Positions 33,894-44,057 of a stretch of 64,000 nt of DNA are shown here, one piece after another. Position 1 is the first letter of the stretch, and every line of letters begins with the position of its first letter. Source of the stretch: Leptasterias polaris. Taxonomy: Eukaryota > Echinodermata > Asteroidea > Forcipulatida > Asteriidae. Made by a program: the position numbers and the translations under genes. The notes under the pieces are model-generated. The model had not been told where the DNA came from. It saw only the letters and a program-made list of their open reading frames with translations, and searched no databases. The stretch spans positions 3,769,001 to 3,833,000 of the forward strand of contig JAZGTN010000064.1 of NCBI GenBank assembly GCA_037783415.1, written 5' to 3'.

Positions 33894-34583
33894 TAGACTG
33901 TGCAAGTCTCGCGCGTATCCGAACGAGAAAACACGTCAAACGAAGAACATTTTTATTTCTGAAATCAAATCTTTGTTTTAAATTATATCTCATGACAAAA
34001 TCTGAACCACAAAAATAAATCATTACAATTTAATGAAATTAGTTTTAGCTTTTGAAAAAAATACACAATAGTGTGTTAATTATTATTGGAAACAAATTGA
34101 AACTCTGGGACAAGGATGCTTATTTGATGTTAACTTTTTAGAAACCCCTTACGCGGATTCATGATGGTCAAACAGGTTTAAAATTTACCCGTATCGCAGT
34201 TTAAAGAGGATGCTGACGCCTCAACAACCATAGACTGCAATGAAAAAGGTTCACTTTGCAATTACAGCATCTTGCGATTATAATCGCGCATCATGAGTTT
34301 TAAGATCGGAGGCGAGCACAAAATTATATTATTTTTGCAATAACCGGAAGCTGAGGTCAAGTTTAATTCTCGGGTTTCCTTCGTTATTTTGTTGAATTGG
34401 TTTTACTTTCATTTTTTTTTATCACTTAGTATTACATTCCCAACAACATGTATAATTTTCTAGGTCGTAAACTACGTTAAACTAAAACAATTGACAAAAC
34501 AAAATCTCGCCCACGTAAAACTCCATATGTTGGGACCACTATGGTCCCAGAAGTTCTAATGTGCGCGAGACTTGCACAGTCTA
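33894..34583 (-). mobile_element. TAGACTGTGCAAG MITE, copy C (inverted)
   Basis: Starts tagactgtgcaagtctcgcg and ends gcgcgagacttgcacagtct plus a. The interior is the reverse complement of copies A and B. It contains one tacattcccaacaacatgta plus taatttt segment at about 34432-34457, the single-copy counterpart of the 27-bp satellite unit in copy F. Confidence 0.9.
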
Positions 34584-34587
34584 TTGC

Positions 34588-34690
34588 CTTGGTGCCCCTT
34601 GAAATCATAGGAGTTGAAATTTCATAAAGGCTGTGCCCTTTAGTATAGTAAAACTGCCCTGCCCGTACAATAAAGGGCTCCGCACTGGAC
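34588..34690. repeat. CAGGCCTGG-family fragment
   Basis: ccttggtgccccttgaaatc, ggctgtgccctttagtatag and aactgccctgccc fit the family at 40752-41075. A further scrap (ggccgtgccctttagg) is at 35029-35044. Confidence 0.4.
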
Positions 34691-35313
34691 TGCAGGCCCG
34701 AGGCCAGTGATTTTAGCATTGGACCAGTAAACTCACGATTGGACAAGTCGGGTGATCTTGTGTTTTTGTTCAAATGTTGACTTTCAGTCTGATAAATATC
34801 TTTCAATTCTACAAATGAGATTACAAGTGAGATCACTCTCAGTGCTTTTTCAAATTCAAACAGTTCAATTATTAAACTGTGTCCAGGCATGTTGTCTGCT
34901 CATTTCAATACCGAGCTTGTGCACAAAATTCCGTTCCACTAAATATTTTAAGCTACAAGCCCTGCGGTCTTGTCATGCTTGTGGGTTTTCTTCCCCAAAT
35001 TTGAGCCCTGGACAAGTACAGATGTAGAGGCCGTGCCCTTTAGGAAAGTAAAAAAGCCATAACATTAACCAAATAATGGTGTAAGCTTTCATAACTTTTC
35101 ACATTAGTCAACATTTACGTTTACAATATAAATGTTCACCCAGTGTAAATGTGTCTACATCAGTGTACTGCAGTGTAGTATTTAATTTAGATTGCTTGAT
35201 AGGGTTTCCTGCAATCAAACTCTTTGTACCCGTATACCGCCTAAGAAGTAGCCATCGTTTTCTGTTTCTAACAAGATGTAATTAGTTTGTATGCGTCACA
35301 CTCGTCATGTCTG

Positions 35314-35480
35314 CAATACACCGATCCATTAAGCCCCGCCCATTTCTCATTGACCAATCACAGTCGCGAAATCTGATCACCAGTTGAGCCGTTTGGTGAT
35401 CTTTGCTCTAATGGTGATCAGGTTTCGTGGCAGTGATTGGTCAACTCGTAAGGAGGCGGGGCTTAATGGATCGGTCTATT
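35314..35480. mobile_element. CCGATCCATTAAGCCCCGCC fold-back MITE, copy 1 (167 bp)
   Basis: The entire element is a near-perfect hairpin: ccgatccattaagccccgcc at left and ggcggggcttaatggatcgg at right. Inside are inverted pairs ttgaccaatcacag / cagtgattggtcaa and atctgatcacca / tggtgatcaggtt around gagccgtttggtgatctttg. Copy 2 follows only 85 bp later, and copy 3 is in RhoBTB intron 1. Confidence 0.93.
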
Positions 35481-35565
35481 AGCTTTCATCAGGGATGTAA
35501 TTGGACTGACAGGATTTAACTAATTGATCAGGTTTTGTTTATGTAAACTTTCAAGGTGGCTTTAC

Positions 35566-35731
35566 AATAGACCGATCCATTAAGCCCTGCCTCCTTACGA
35601 GTTGACCAATCACAGCCGCGAAACCCGATCACCATTAGTGCAAAGATCACCAAACGGCTCAAATGGTGATCAGATTTCGCGGTTGTGATTGGTCAAAGAG
35701 AAATGGGCGTGGCTTAATGGATCGGTGTATT
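35566..35731. mobile_element. CCGATCCATTAAGC fold-back MITE, copy 2 (166 bp)
   Basis: aatagaccgatccattaagc at left and gcttaatggatcggtgtatt at right. Inner hairpin as in copy 1, in the opposite orientation judged by the central gcaaagatcaccaaacggct. Confidence 0.93.
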
Positions 35732-35830
35732 GCTGCTTTTGTATCCCAAGGCAATTCAAACTCCCTCTCATTTGTGTACCTGATTGTCGTGTCGTTAATA
35801 CATTACAAGGAACTTGTTCGACGTGTGTTG

Positions 35831-36065
35831 TTCATGGTCAGGAAGTGGGCAGGCAGGTTGGCTCATATGGTAACTTCCCTGCCTTTCACAACTGTGGTCC
35901 CCGGTTCGAATTCCAGACCGAAGCCTTGTATGTGCAGTGGGTTTTCAGTTTACTACCTGATGATTGTGTGGGGTTTCCCCATTTAGGTTTTTCCTCCCAC
36001 ATCTACAAAGTGACATTTCTTCATCATCTTCTTGATTTCTACACTAGGCCTACGGGTCATAAGTG
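35831..36065 (+). mobile_element. tRNA-derived SINE (family 4)
   Basis: caggttggctcatatggtaa (A-box region) and ccccggttcgaattccagac (B-box) head a body with ggggtttccccatttaggtt and tttcctcccacatctacaaa. A truncated body with gggatttcccatttggggtt and ccttcccacatct is at 38510-38560. Confidence 0.65.
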
Positions 36066-37962
36066 CTAGTCACTTTTGGGGGTCCCATGGTTTCATTATT
36101 GATAACTACTCATTGTCTGATAAGATTGTTGTTGATGGAGTAACTTTTGATTGTTGATGTTTGATGTTCAGTGTGAGAGGGAGGTGGGCGGGGGGGAGCT
36201 TTGTCCAAAGATGTCCATTTCAGCAGTTTTAACTGTATCTTACTAGTACATATGTATGCTGGTTTGCTCGCTGACTCTCCATTTAAGGTTTTCAATATAA
36301 TTATGGGGCTTGTACTTGTGTTTTAATATTTGTTTAGTTGTAGGCCTACTTTATTGTACGTAGATTCTTGAAAACATACAAAAGTGCACATCGTTTGTAC
36401 AGGATTGTTTGATGTGTTCATACATGTACTACACATTACAATTACATTAGTCTGGCAGGTTTGGAAATGCTTGGGAGGGAGGGGGTTCCAGACTTTACTT
36501 GCCTGTAACCCTTGCAAGTATTTTGACTTCATCCAAATCATGTTTTTACTCGATCACCCTATACATGTAACTACATAATGTCACAAGATCAAAGAAGAAA
36601 GGGGACCAGTTGCTCTATGACTTGATGCCTCTTTCGCCATAAACTATGCCATATATTAGCATAAATATTTAATTAACCAATACCGGGGGTAATAAGCGAG
36701 CAACGCATGCTGATAAAAAAACAGGCGCAGGCAAGATCGATTCACCCCTTGGAAAAAAGGAGGTTGGGATGAAGGTTGTATACAATTTATTGTAGGATTT
36801 TAAACGGTCCGTTTTGTTAATAGTTGACGTTACGTATTGGAAACTTTAGTTATAGGCAGTGGTTGACCATGGTGCACATGCAGTTTGCATGGCCATGATG
36901 TAACGAATCAAACAAGTTGTACCCGACCATTGTCTATCTAGTTATTTCCGCTGGGCCCAGCTTCATTTGTCTCTTTTTATTACATGATCGTGATTGGGTA
37001 GCCTACACACATTTTCTCATAATGAATATAATGCATGCTTTGGAACACTCCATATATTATGGGGGTATGCATTCATCAGGGTTCATCTGATAATCTATAT
37101 TTTTCTGCAGGTACTAAGTTCTGTGTCATTCTCTTCGTGCGAATTAAACTACCGTGTGTATAAACTGTGATTTTTATTTTGGAATCAGTGTTTGTACTTA
37201 GGCCGGAATTGCTTAATAGGAAAGACTAGCTGCTCTACATACGTCTTACAAAGTACATGTACTTGCACTGTTTTCTCATTTATAAAATCCTGTTTTGCAA
37301 AAAAGTCCCGTCTGAATTTAACACTGCCAATAGTCACCAGGATGAAGTTCACTGAATGAAACCCATATGTTGTTAGTAGTAAGTATTTAGACTATCCGCG
37401 CATGAATGTACACACCCTGTACATATGGCACTAGGCTATACAGGGGAGTCATCCTACGTGAATTTTCAATTGGAGATGTCAACAGCTCCGAGTACATCTT
37501 ATTTACCATTCCTGATCAGTCCGTTGGGTAAGTAGACACCTTGGCTAAAGACAGAGAGAGAGATGGAGAGATGGAGAGAGTCAAGACAAGGAAGCTTGAG
37601 GAGCTGGCCCCAGACAGACCTCTCTTTCACAGTGTGCTTTAAGATGTCCCAGTTCACTTTAAAGTGGCTTATCATCATGTTGGTTTTGGTTGTTTTTTTT
37701 CCTTTCGTGCAAATACGCTCAACGAATGAAAACCGGGGGGGGGGGGGGGGGGGGGCCTTTAAAAGAAAATAGAGTGGCTCCCTTGAGAGAGTGATTATCT
37801 TTGATGCCTTTGTGCCATAAGGTCAGTCAGGGATCCCTGCAGCAAAGACATGGAAGATGGCCTCACCAGGTAAATGGCCTTTATCAGCGAATGGCCTAAA
37901 CAACGTAATCGGCTGTTGTGAATCATTTGGTTTTTAACAGTAATTAATCTTCTAGTACACCA
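36066..37962. other. No gene seen
   Basis: Non-coding. A gagagatgga microsatellite is at 37550-37580 and a G-run of about 19 at 37735-37756. The ORF at 37563-37772 ends through this G-run and has no similarity. Confidence 0.45.
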
Positions 37963-38328
37963 TGGAAGAGCCATTTGCAAGTTAGATTTGAATGGAGTCC
38001 GGTACAATGGCCTTGCTTATAGTCACAACTTAAATCTTAAAATTGAATTTCTCAGATTATAGAGACAGTTGCTATTTCTAATGTTTTGGGGCAAGCTTTT
38101 GTATAGCAATTCCTCCAGATGAGCAAAGCCTGGTACCATTCATCAGCCATACACATTCATTCAGAATTGTATCTAGATTGTTCCCTGTCTCTTTCAAAAC
38201 TATACAAAAGCTTGCCCCGATTCATGTGATAGCGACTGTCTGACTTTAATTCAAATTTAAGCAGTTTGTGGCTAAGCAAGTCATTGTACCAGACCTTACT
38301 CAAATCTGAAATGCAAATGGCTCATTGG
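37963..38328. mobile_element. Large fold-back (inverted repeat) element, ~366 bp
   Basis: The left arm (37963-38107) and right arm (38199-38328) are inverted copies around a ~91-bp loop. Pairs include gagccatttgcaagttagat with tctgaaatgcaaatggctc, gtccggtacaatggccttgc with caagtcattgtaccagacct, and ggggcaagcttttgtatagc with ctatacaaaagcttgcccc. The arms have diverged, so it is old. Confidence 0.85.
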
Positions 38329-39795
38329 CTTGTCGTTTCACTCGTCTGCCTTCTTTTTCATAAGGCCATATTTCATCAGGATGCTTTTCAGCAGACTACT
38401 TATAGAGAATTTTGACTGGTTCTGAGGTATTTGAAGTACTGTAGCATTTTGCCAGCGAACCACTGTTATTGAGCGAGAAGCTGATGGGGGATGGTGTTTT
38501 CAGTCTGTACAATGTGGGATTTCCCATTTGGGGTTTCCTTCCCACATCTCAAATAGTGAGCTACGTCATCATGGGCTTCTTCAGGCCAACTTGTGACAGT
38601 TCATGTGGCAGTTTAAAGGATCTCTTGGCTTATTGATCAGACATTGATTATTAGAAACCTAAGGGACTGTAGGCCTTTTTTTCTCAATCATCCTATATCC
38701 TTAACAAATACAGAGTCAAAAGCTCAAAGGACCCGGATCATTCTAAATCCTCATGGTTTTGCTTACTTTGACTAATGGCCTAAATCCTTCTGCAAACAGT
38801 ATATCTTTTTATGACGGGGGCTCTATGAGCACTAGGGTTGTCCCCATGCACAAACTAGCGTATCGGGCCGAATTGTGTGCTGCTATGGGGACTTAAGATC
38901 AAATTCACAAAAATCATACAAATACAGGGTTTTATAAAACCAAAGATAAACACCAAATAAAAAAACATTCTGTGGACCTAATTGTTTCAGCATGCTTCGG
39001 CCAATTACTTCAAAAAGTTTGGAAAATCCTTGGGAGAACCCTGAGCACAGAACCCACCCCCCATCCCATATGAAACCAAGATCATTTTTAATTCTATTTT
39101 GGCCAAGCTGCAAAAGACCCCAATCCTTCTCTTCCCTCTGATGCCAAATACAGCCTGATGACCCCATTCCTTCTAAATCCTCCTTTAGTAGAAACCCACT
39201 ATGGCCCCCAATCCTGCTGGATCCGCCTCCACTGCAATGTCCTAATTGCTGCAGTCCCTCTGAATTCTTCACTTTGGCAAAGAGGATAGAAGGATTGAGG
39301 CAAGTTAAAATAATAGATGAAAAAATGCTTTGAATGACCCGTTAGTATCCACTTATTAAACATGCCTAATTCATGTATAACAGATAAATAGGGCAAGGCT
39401 TGGTATTTTGCTCTACTTATTAAGCCAGTCTGGCCTTGACAATAAAATCAATTCCTTCAGAGCAATTCCAAGTGGCTGAACGCTACATCGTTCTACCCTG
39501 ATGCATTTATGACTAATTGAGAAAAAGAATCTAGCAAACGATACAGTGGTATGTAATACAAACGCAGTAATGAATTGATAGATAATGAAGGGAAATGAAA
39601 TGAAATTTATCAGAGAAAATTAGTCATTTGAAAAGCTAAGGCCAACTTCCTTTAAAAGTTTGTGTTTGAATTGTGCATTTTATACTTTAAGAACATAAGG
39701 TAGAAATTGATGAAAACTATGTGAAAAAAAAGGGAAAACTTTGCATATGTGAGCATTTAATAATAAGATGTTTTCATTACTCCAGCTATGTAACG
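38329..39795. other. No gene seen
   Basis: Holds a SINE family 4 body fragment (38510-38560). Antisense ORFs at 38883-39272 and 39199-39396 look like chance frames. Words ctaaatcct / ccttctgcaaa / ccttctaaatcc recur at 38680-39180, hinting at a decayed tandem repeat. Confidence 0.4.
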
Positions 39796-40140
39796 ACTCC
39801 ATTGGCTTCTTTTGCATTCTAACATTATCTTTAAGATTCTCCTCCTCACATTACAATGTCGTCATGGAATTGGTCCCACTTACTTGAATGATCTCCTCCC
39901 TGTTTGCAGAAACCTTTCCTCTGCAAACAAAGACATTCTCGTTACTGTTGTCACCGAGTCATTCGGTGAACATAGTTTCCAGTTTGCTGGACCTCGTTTA
40001 TGGAACAGATCTCCCTCTTGACATCAAACAAGTTACCACCATCACACATTGTACATTTCAAGACTTCTCGCCAAACATTTCTGTTCAAGTCATGGTAGTT
40101 TTTCTCTTTGTTCTTTTGAGCGCTTACTTTTAAGAAGCTG
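39796..40140 (+). pseudogene. LINE ORF2 3'-end remnant
   Basis: Encodes ILLLTLQCRHGIGPTYLNDL, then RNLSSANKDILV and FAGPRLWNRSP. That order (conserved hydrophobic helix, RS.NK block, GPRLWN block) is the C-terminal end of CR1/Jockey-type reverse transcriptase ORFs. A frame change follows at about 40018 (PLDIKQVTTITHCTFQ in the next frame). It ends in gagcgcttacttttaagaag. It is 5'-truncated, as usual for dead LINE copies. Confidence 0.72.
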
Positions 40141-40160
40141 TTAAACGTAATATATTCAGT

Positions 40161-40645
40161 TGTTATTTATTTATTTATTTATTTCCTTTATTTACCCAGG
40201 GTGAGCCAAATCAGTAAAAATAACTGGTTTCCATTTGGGCCCTGCATAATTACATTGGTTAAGAACAAACAAATAAACATATTAAAAAGTAAACAGGCAA
40301 AATCACATGATAAAAACTAACGATATAAAAATTATAAACTAAGCGTAAATATGTAAGGAAATGTAAACGGACAATTAAAATCAATATAAACAAAAAAGAA
40401 GAGGGAAAACAAATTACTTGAGTAAAATCAACGGAAACTGTCACAATAAAGGGAGGTTTTTAAAAAACAGACCAGCTTTCAAAACAATAGAGACCGGTCC
40501 CTACATACACATTCCGGAATAAAAATGTGATTTGGATGAATGTACAATAAATGAAAAAAAGGCGGGGAAAACTGCCAAGAAGTACAAATAAAAGAAACTC
40601 ACAATATGTACAGAGTATAAATTAAGCGATTAGGAATTGAAAAAG
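40161..40645 (-). mobile_element. LINE/SINE 3' tail with AAAT microsatellite, - strand
   Basis: On the - strand: tttggctcaccctgggtaaa, then taaaggaaataaataaataa. A body ending in a short A/T tetranucleotide tail is typical of CR1/L2-type elements. Upstream body sequence is A-rich and unrecognised. Confidence 0.55.
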
Positions 40646-40751
40646 CTCAGTTTTAAAAACAGACAAAGACTAAATTTTTCTCATTGTTATTGTTACCATG
40701 TGTACATTGTACATGTACGCCATTTTGAGTGAAGATGTCCATGGTGTTATA

Positions 40752-41075
40752 GGCCTGGAGTTTCATCTATAATAGGGCAGGGCCATGTTTATTTTACAAA
40801 GGGCATGTCCATTGCAGACCTGAAATTACATGGACGCCATGACCTCTGTTGCTGTGGTCTTTGCCTTGTTGGTGCCACTTCAACAGTTTCCCTGTAGACC
40901 TTAAGATTTTCCAATGGAAGTGCCCTAAGCAAAATGAAAAAGGTATTGCCCTCTCAAAGATGAAAGTCCAGGCCTGCCATTGGAAAATCGTAAAACCTAT
41001 GGGAAAGTTATGAAGGGGCACCAAGGCCAAAACCAGGGCATGAGGGGCTATGGCCTCCATTTAATTACAGGCCTA
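40752..41075. mobile_element. CAGGCCTGGAATTTC repeats, nested or inverted pair
   Basis: A full copy (40816-40977) has cagacctgaaattacatgga at left and gatgaaagtccaggcctg at right. It is flanked by two half-copies (40752-40815, aggcctggagtttcatctat; 40978-41075, ggggcaccaaggccaaaacc and aattacaggcct). A terminal scrap, ccaggcctggaatttcatgg, is at 41181-41200. Confidence 0.65.
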
Positions 41076-41200
41076 CTTTAAAGTGTAGTTTAGTGACTGT
41101 TAAACCAAAGTGTACATGGTATGAGAAATCTAATAAGTGCATGCTCTAGCACAGGAGGCACTGATTTCGTGACACAATGTCCAGGCCTGGAATTTCATGG

Positions 41201-42357
41201 CATGTCCCTGAATGACACTTATCAATGTTCCCATGGAGTTAAGGATTCCTTCATATTGGTGGAACCTTTTACCATACTCATTGAAAGTAGACTTGCCTCT
41301 TCAAGACGGGAGTCTTCACTTAAGAAAAACCTCTTAATAAGCTGGCACCATCTAATATCAGCAAGTCTTGATTCGTCCCTCCAGATCAACATCTTCAAAA
41401 TCACTGAACGCAAATTCCTCGACATCAAATTCTGCCCTGCTAAAGTAGCCCTCCAAAATTCACTGAGCTTTTATTAAAAACAAGGGGATTACACTTAGAA
41501 GATCTCTGATGTACATTAATTACCTTTAATCCCAAGAGAGATATTTGATACCCTTCAGAACACCAAGTGCGAAAGATGAATCGGTCAGATCGATGAATAT
41601 TTAACTAGGTTAACTGAGCGATACATTTTTTATGTTGCTTTTTATGAGTCACACCTGTCATCATATGCCATGCAGATATTTACGAAGTCGCTCCCGTCAA
41701 ATTTTCCTGAGGCAAGAGAAACACTTGTTTCTACATAATTTTGTTGTGAGTCTGATTTCATAGGTAACGTGCTTGTTGTATCATCTTATGGCAGGCATGT
41801 TATTTGTATTCTCGGGCTCTGTTGACAAAGATCAATTTGTTCACTTTAGAAAGCAGGAGGTGTAACCTTATGCTTAAAGTTCAGGAAAAAACTTGTTGAA
41901 TCTGACAAATGTTGTCAATGCTTTTTTTTTGTGATGAGAACTCAGTGGATAAATATCGACTTAGATCAGGAAAGAAACTGGAGCTTGTCATTCCCCATGT
42001 GTAAAACCTAGCATTATAAAAGATCTGCTATTCCTTCACTTGTTAGAATTTAAAAATGACTTTGTATAACTTTTGTTTGTAATGTTTTCAGCTCCTTTTT
42101 TGTTTTGTTTTTGTTTTTCATTTTAATCTGAATTTTACAATTTTGGATCATCCCTTTAAAAGCACTAATTTTATTATGTGTAGCCCTTTTAACATTTGTA
42201 AATTTGAATTTGTTTGGCAACTGTTTCTGTAATGTGAATGTGTTTTTTTTACAATAAACCAACCATTTAAAGGAGTATCAGATTTTTTAACATGAAATGA
42301 TAAGTTTCAACCGGAATTAGCTCACTGATTGTAAAAATCATATACCAGCAGTTCCAA
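41201..42357. other. No gene seen
   Basis: The 118-residue frame at 41121-41477 has no recognisable domain and begins in repeat sequence, so it was not accepted. The remainder is AT-rich. Confidence 0.4.
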
Positions 42358-43117
42358 TAGACTGTGCAAGTCTCGCGCGTATCGGAGCGAGAAAAAACGT
42401 CAAGCGAAGAACATATTTTTTTCTGAAATCAAATCATTGTTTTTAAATTAGATCTATGAAACAATCTGACCAACAAAAATACTCATTACAATTTGCATAA
42501 AATGAGTTTTAGCTTTCATAATAAACACACGAATCATTTGTTAGTTTTTGTTGAAACAAACTAAAAACTCTGGGACAAGGATGCTTATTTGATCTGAACT
42601 TTTTAGTAAACCCTTTTGTAAATCCATGCCTGAATACGTGCAACCACTAAAAGCAGGTTTAAACGCAGACGCGCGATGATCGCACGGGCGTAGAATTAAC
42701 GTGTGACGCAGTTTAAAGAGGACGCTGACGCCTCAACAACCGTAGACTGCAATGAAAAGGCTTAGCGTCTGGCAATTACAGCGTCTGGCAATTACAGCGT
42801 CTGGTGATTATCATCGCGCGACCAAAACAAATTTGGTGATCGGAGGTGGGCACAAATTCTTAATTTTTTGCAAGTAACCGGAAGCAGAGGTCAAGTTTAA
42901 TTCTTGGGTTTTCTTCGTTGCATTGTTGAATTGATTTTACTTTCATATTTTGTATCACTTAGTACTACATTCCCAACAACATATTTAATTTTCATGGTCA
43001 TAAAGTACGTTAAACTAAAGTTATAGACGAAGCAAAATCTTGCCAACGTAAAACTCCATATGGTTGGGACCACGATGGTCCCGGAAGTTCGCTTACGCGC
43101 GAGACTTGCACAGTCTA
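42358..43117 (-). mobile_element. TAGACTGTGCAAG MITE, copy D (inverted)
   Basis: Starts tagactgtgcaagtctcgcg and ends gcgcgagacttgcacagtct plus a. A duplicated gcgtctggcaattaca at about 42763-42798 is private to this copy. Immediately after it acagtctatactccagagaa is duplicated over 43110-43150, a small tandem duplication of the MITE edge with its flank. Confidence 0.88.
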
Positions 43118-43254
43118 TACTCCAGAGAACACAGTCTATACTCCAGAGAATAGATTCTGTCTGAAATACTGTACATGTCAGGAAAATAGCATTTGAGGCC
43201 TCAAAAAAACACCATTGCTTAATAAGCATGTATAGTGTGTGGTTTTTTTTTTTA

Positions 43255-43400
43255 TATCCAGTAACGAACCACAAGGAAAACCGACTGGGTGAATTTAATT
43301 TTGGGGTTGAGTTACGAAAAACCAACTAGAACGGAATTTGAACCTGTGACTGGCCAAAGTTCTAATAAACTGTTCTATGTTGCCCAAATTTTGACAGTGT
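43255..43400 (-). repeat. SINE family 3 decayed copy
   Basis: aacgaaccacaaggaaaacc, gactgggtgaatttaatttt and gaatttgaacctgtgactgg match 21567-21650 loosely. Confidence 0.5.
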
Positions 43401-44057
43401 ATTTTATTCTCCGGAGTGCATGCACAACACCCAAATCTAAAACATAATCTGCAGTCTTGCGGGTTTTACCCCCTAATTCGAGCCCTGGCCATAATCAAGC
43501 AATTTTGTTTATGTCCATCAAATTTTCAGTCGTAAGAAACCATTCAAATGCGTAGGTTGTATACATGTACATGTACATGTCCATTTGTGGTGGCACAAGT
43601 ATGCACAAAAATGCGTGTGTACATTATAATTATTAACAATTACATGTAATGGGCATAGTGTAATGTGCCAAATAAATCAAAATAGATGTTCAAGCCGCAG
43701 AGAGAAGCAGACAGTGAATTAACAATATCCAGTAAAAAGAAAGCAAAACAACAAGGGAAAGGTCTAAACATGTAATAGTGTTTATATCGCACGTTTAAAC
43801 ATTGCCACCTGATCTCCTCTCCGCCAATCAGAATGGATAAACTGTCACAAGTATTTGTGAATATTTGTTAACACTCTGGATTGAGATGCGAGAGACAGCA
43901 CCTTGGTACATGTACCAGCACTCGCCCAAGATTGCAGTAGTTGAAAGAAACGTGTAGTCCCCTGCTCTTCAATCGAAAGGATGATGTCGATCGTCCCATT
44001 TGCAAATGTCAAAGAAGCTCATTAATTATTTGTTATTATTTTGTTATCTCTCTCCAG
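43401..44057. other. Upstream of RhoBTB exon 2; no promoter identified
   Basis: Contains tacatgtacatgtacatgtc near 43561. The acceptor ttatctctctccag at 44044-44057 shows that the transcript enters from an upstream non-coding exon, so this stretch is at least partly intron. Confidence 0.5.

Noticed and set aside
37563..37772. 69-residue ORF with a hydrophobic segment
   Set aside because: Ends in a poly-Gly run made by the G-tract at 37735-37756; likely chance.
38883..39396. Two overlapping - strand ORFs
   Set aside because: Low-complexity frames over a decayed ccttctaaatcc-type repeat; no similarity.
41121..41477. 118-residue ORF
   Set aside because: No recognisable domain, starts beside a repeat fragment, no splice or codon-use support.
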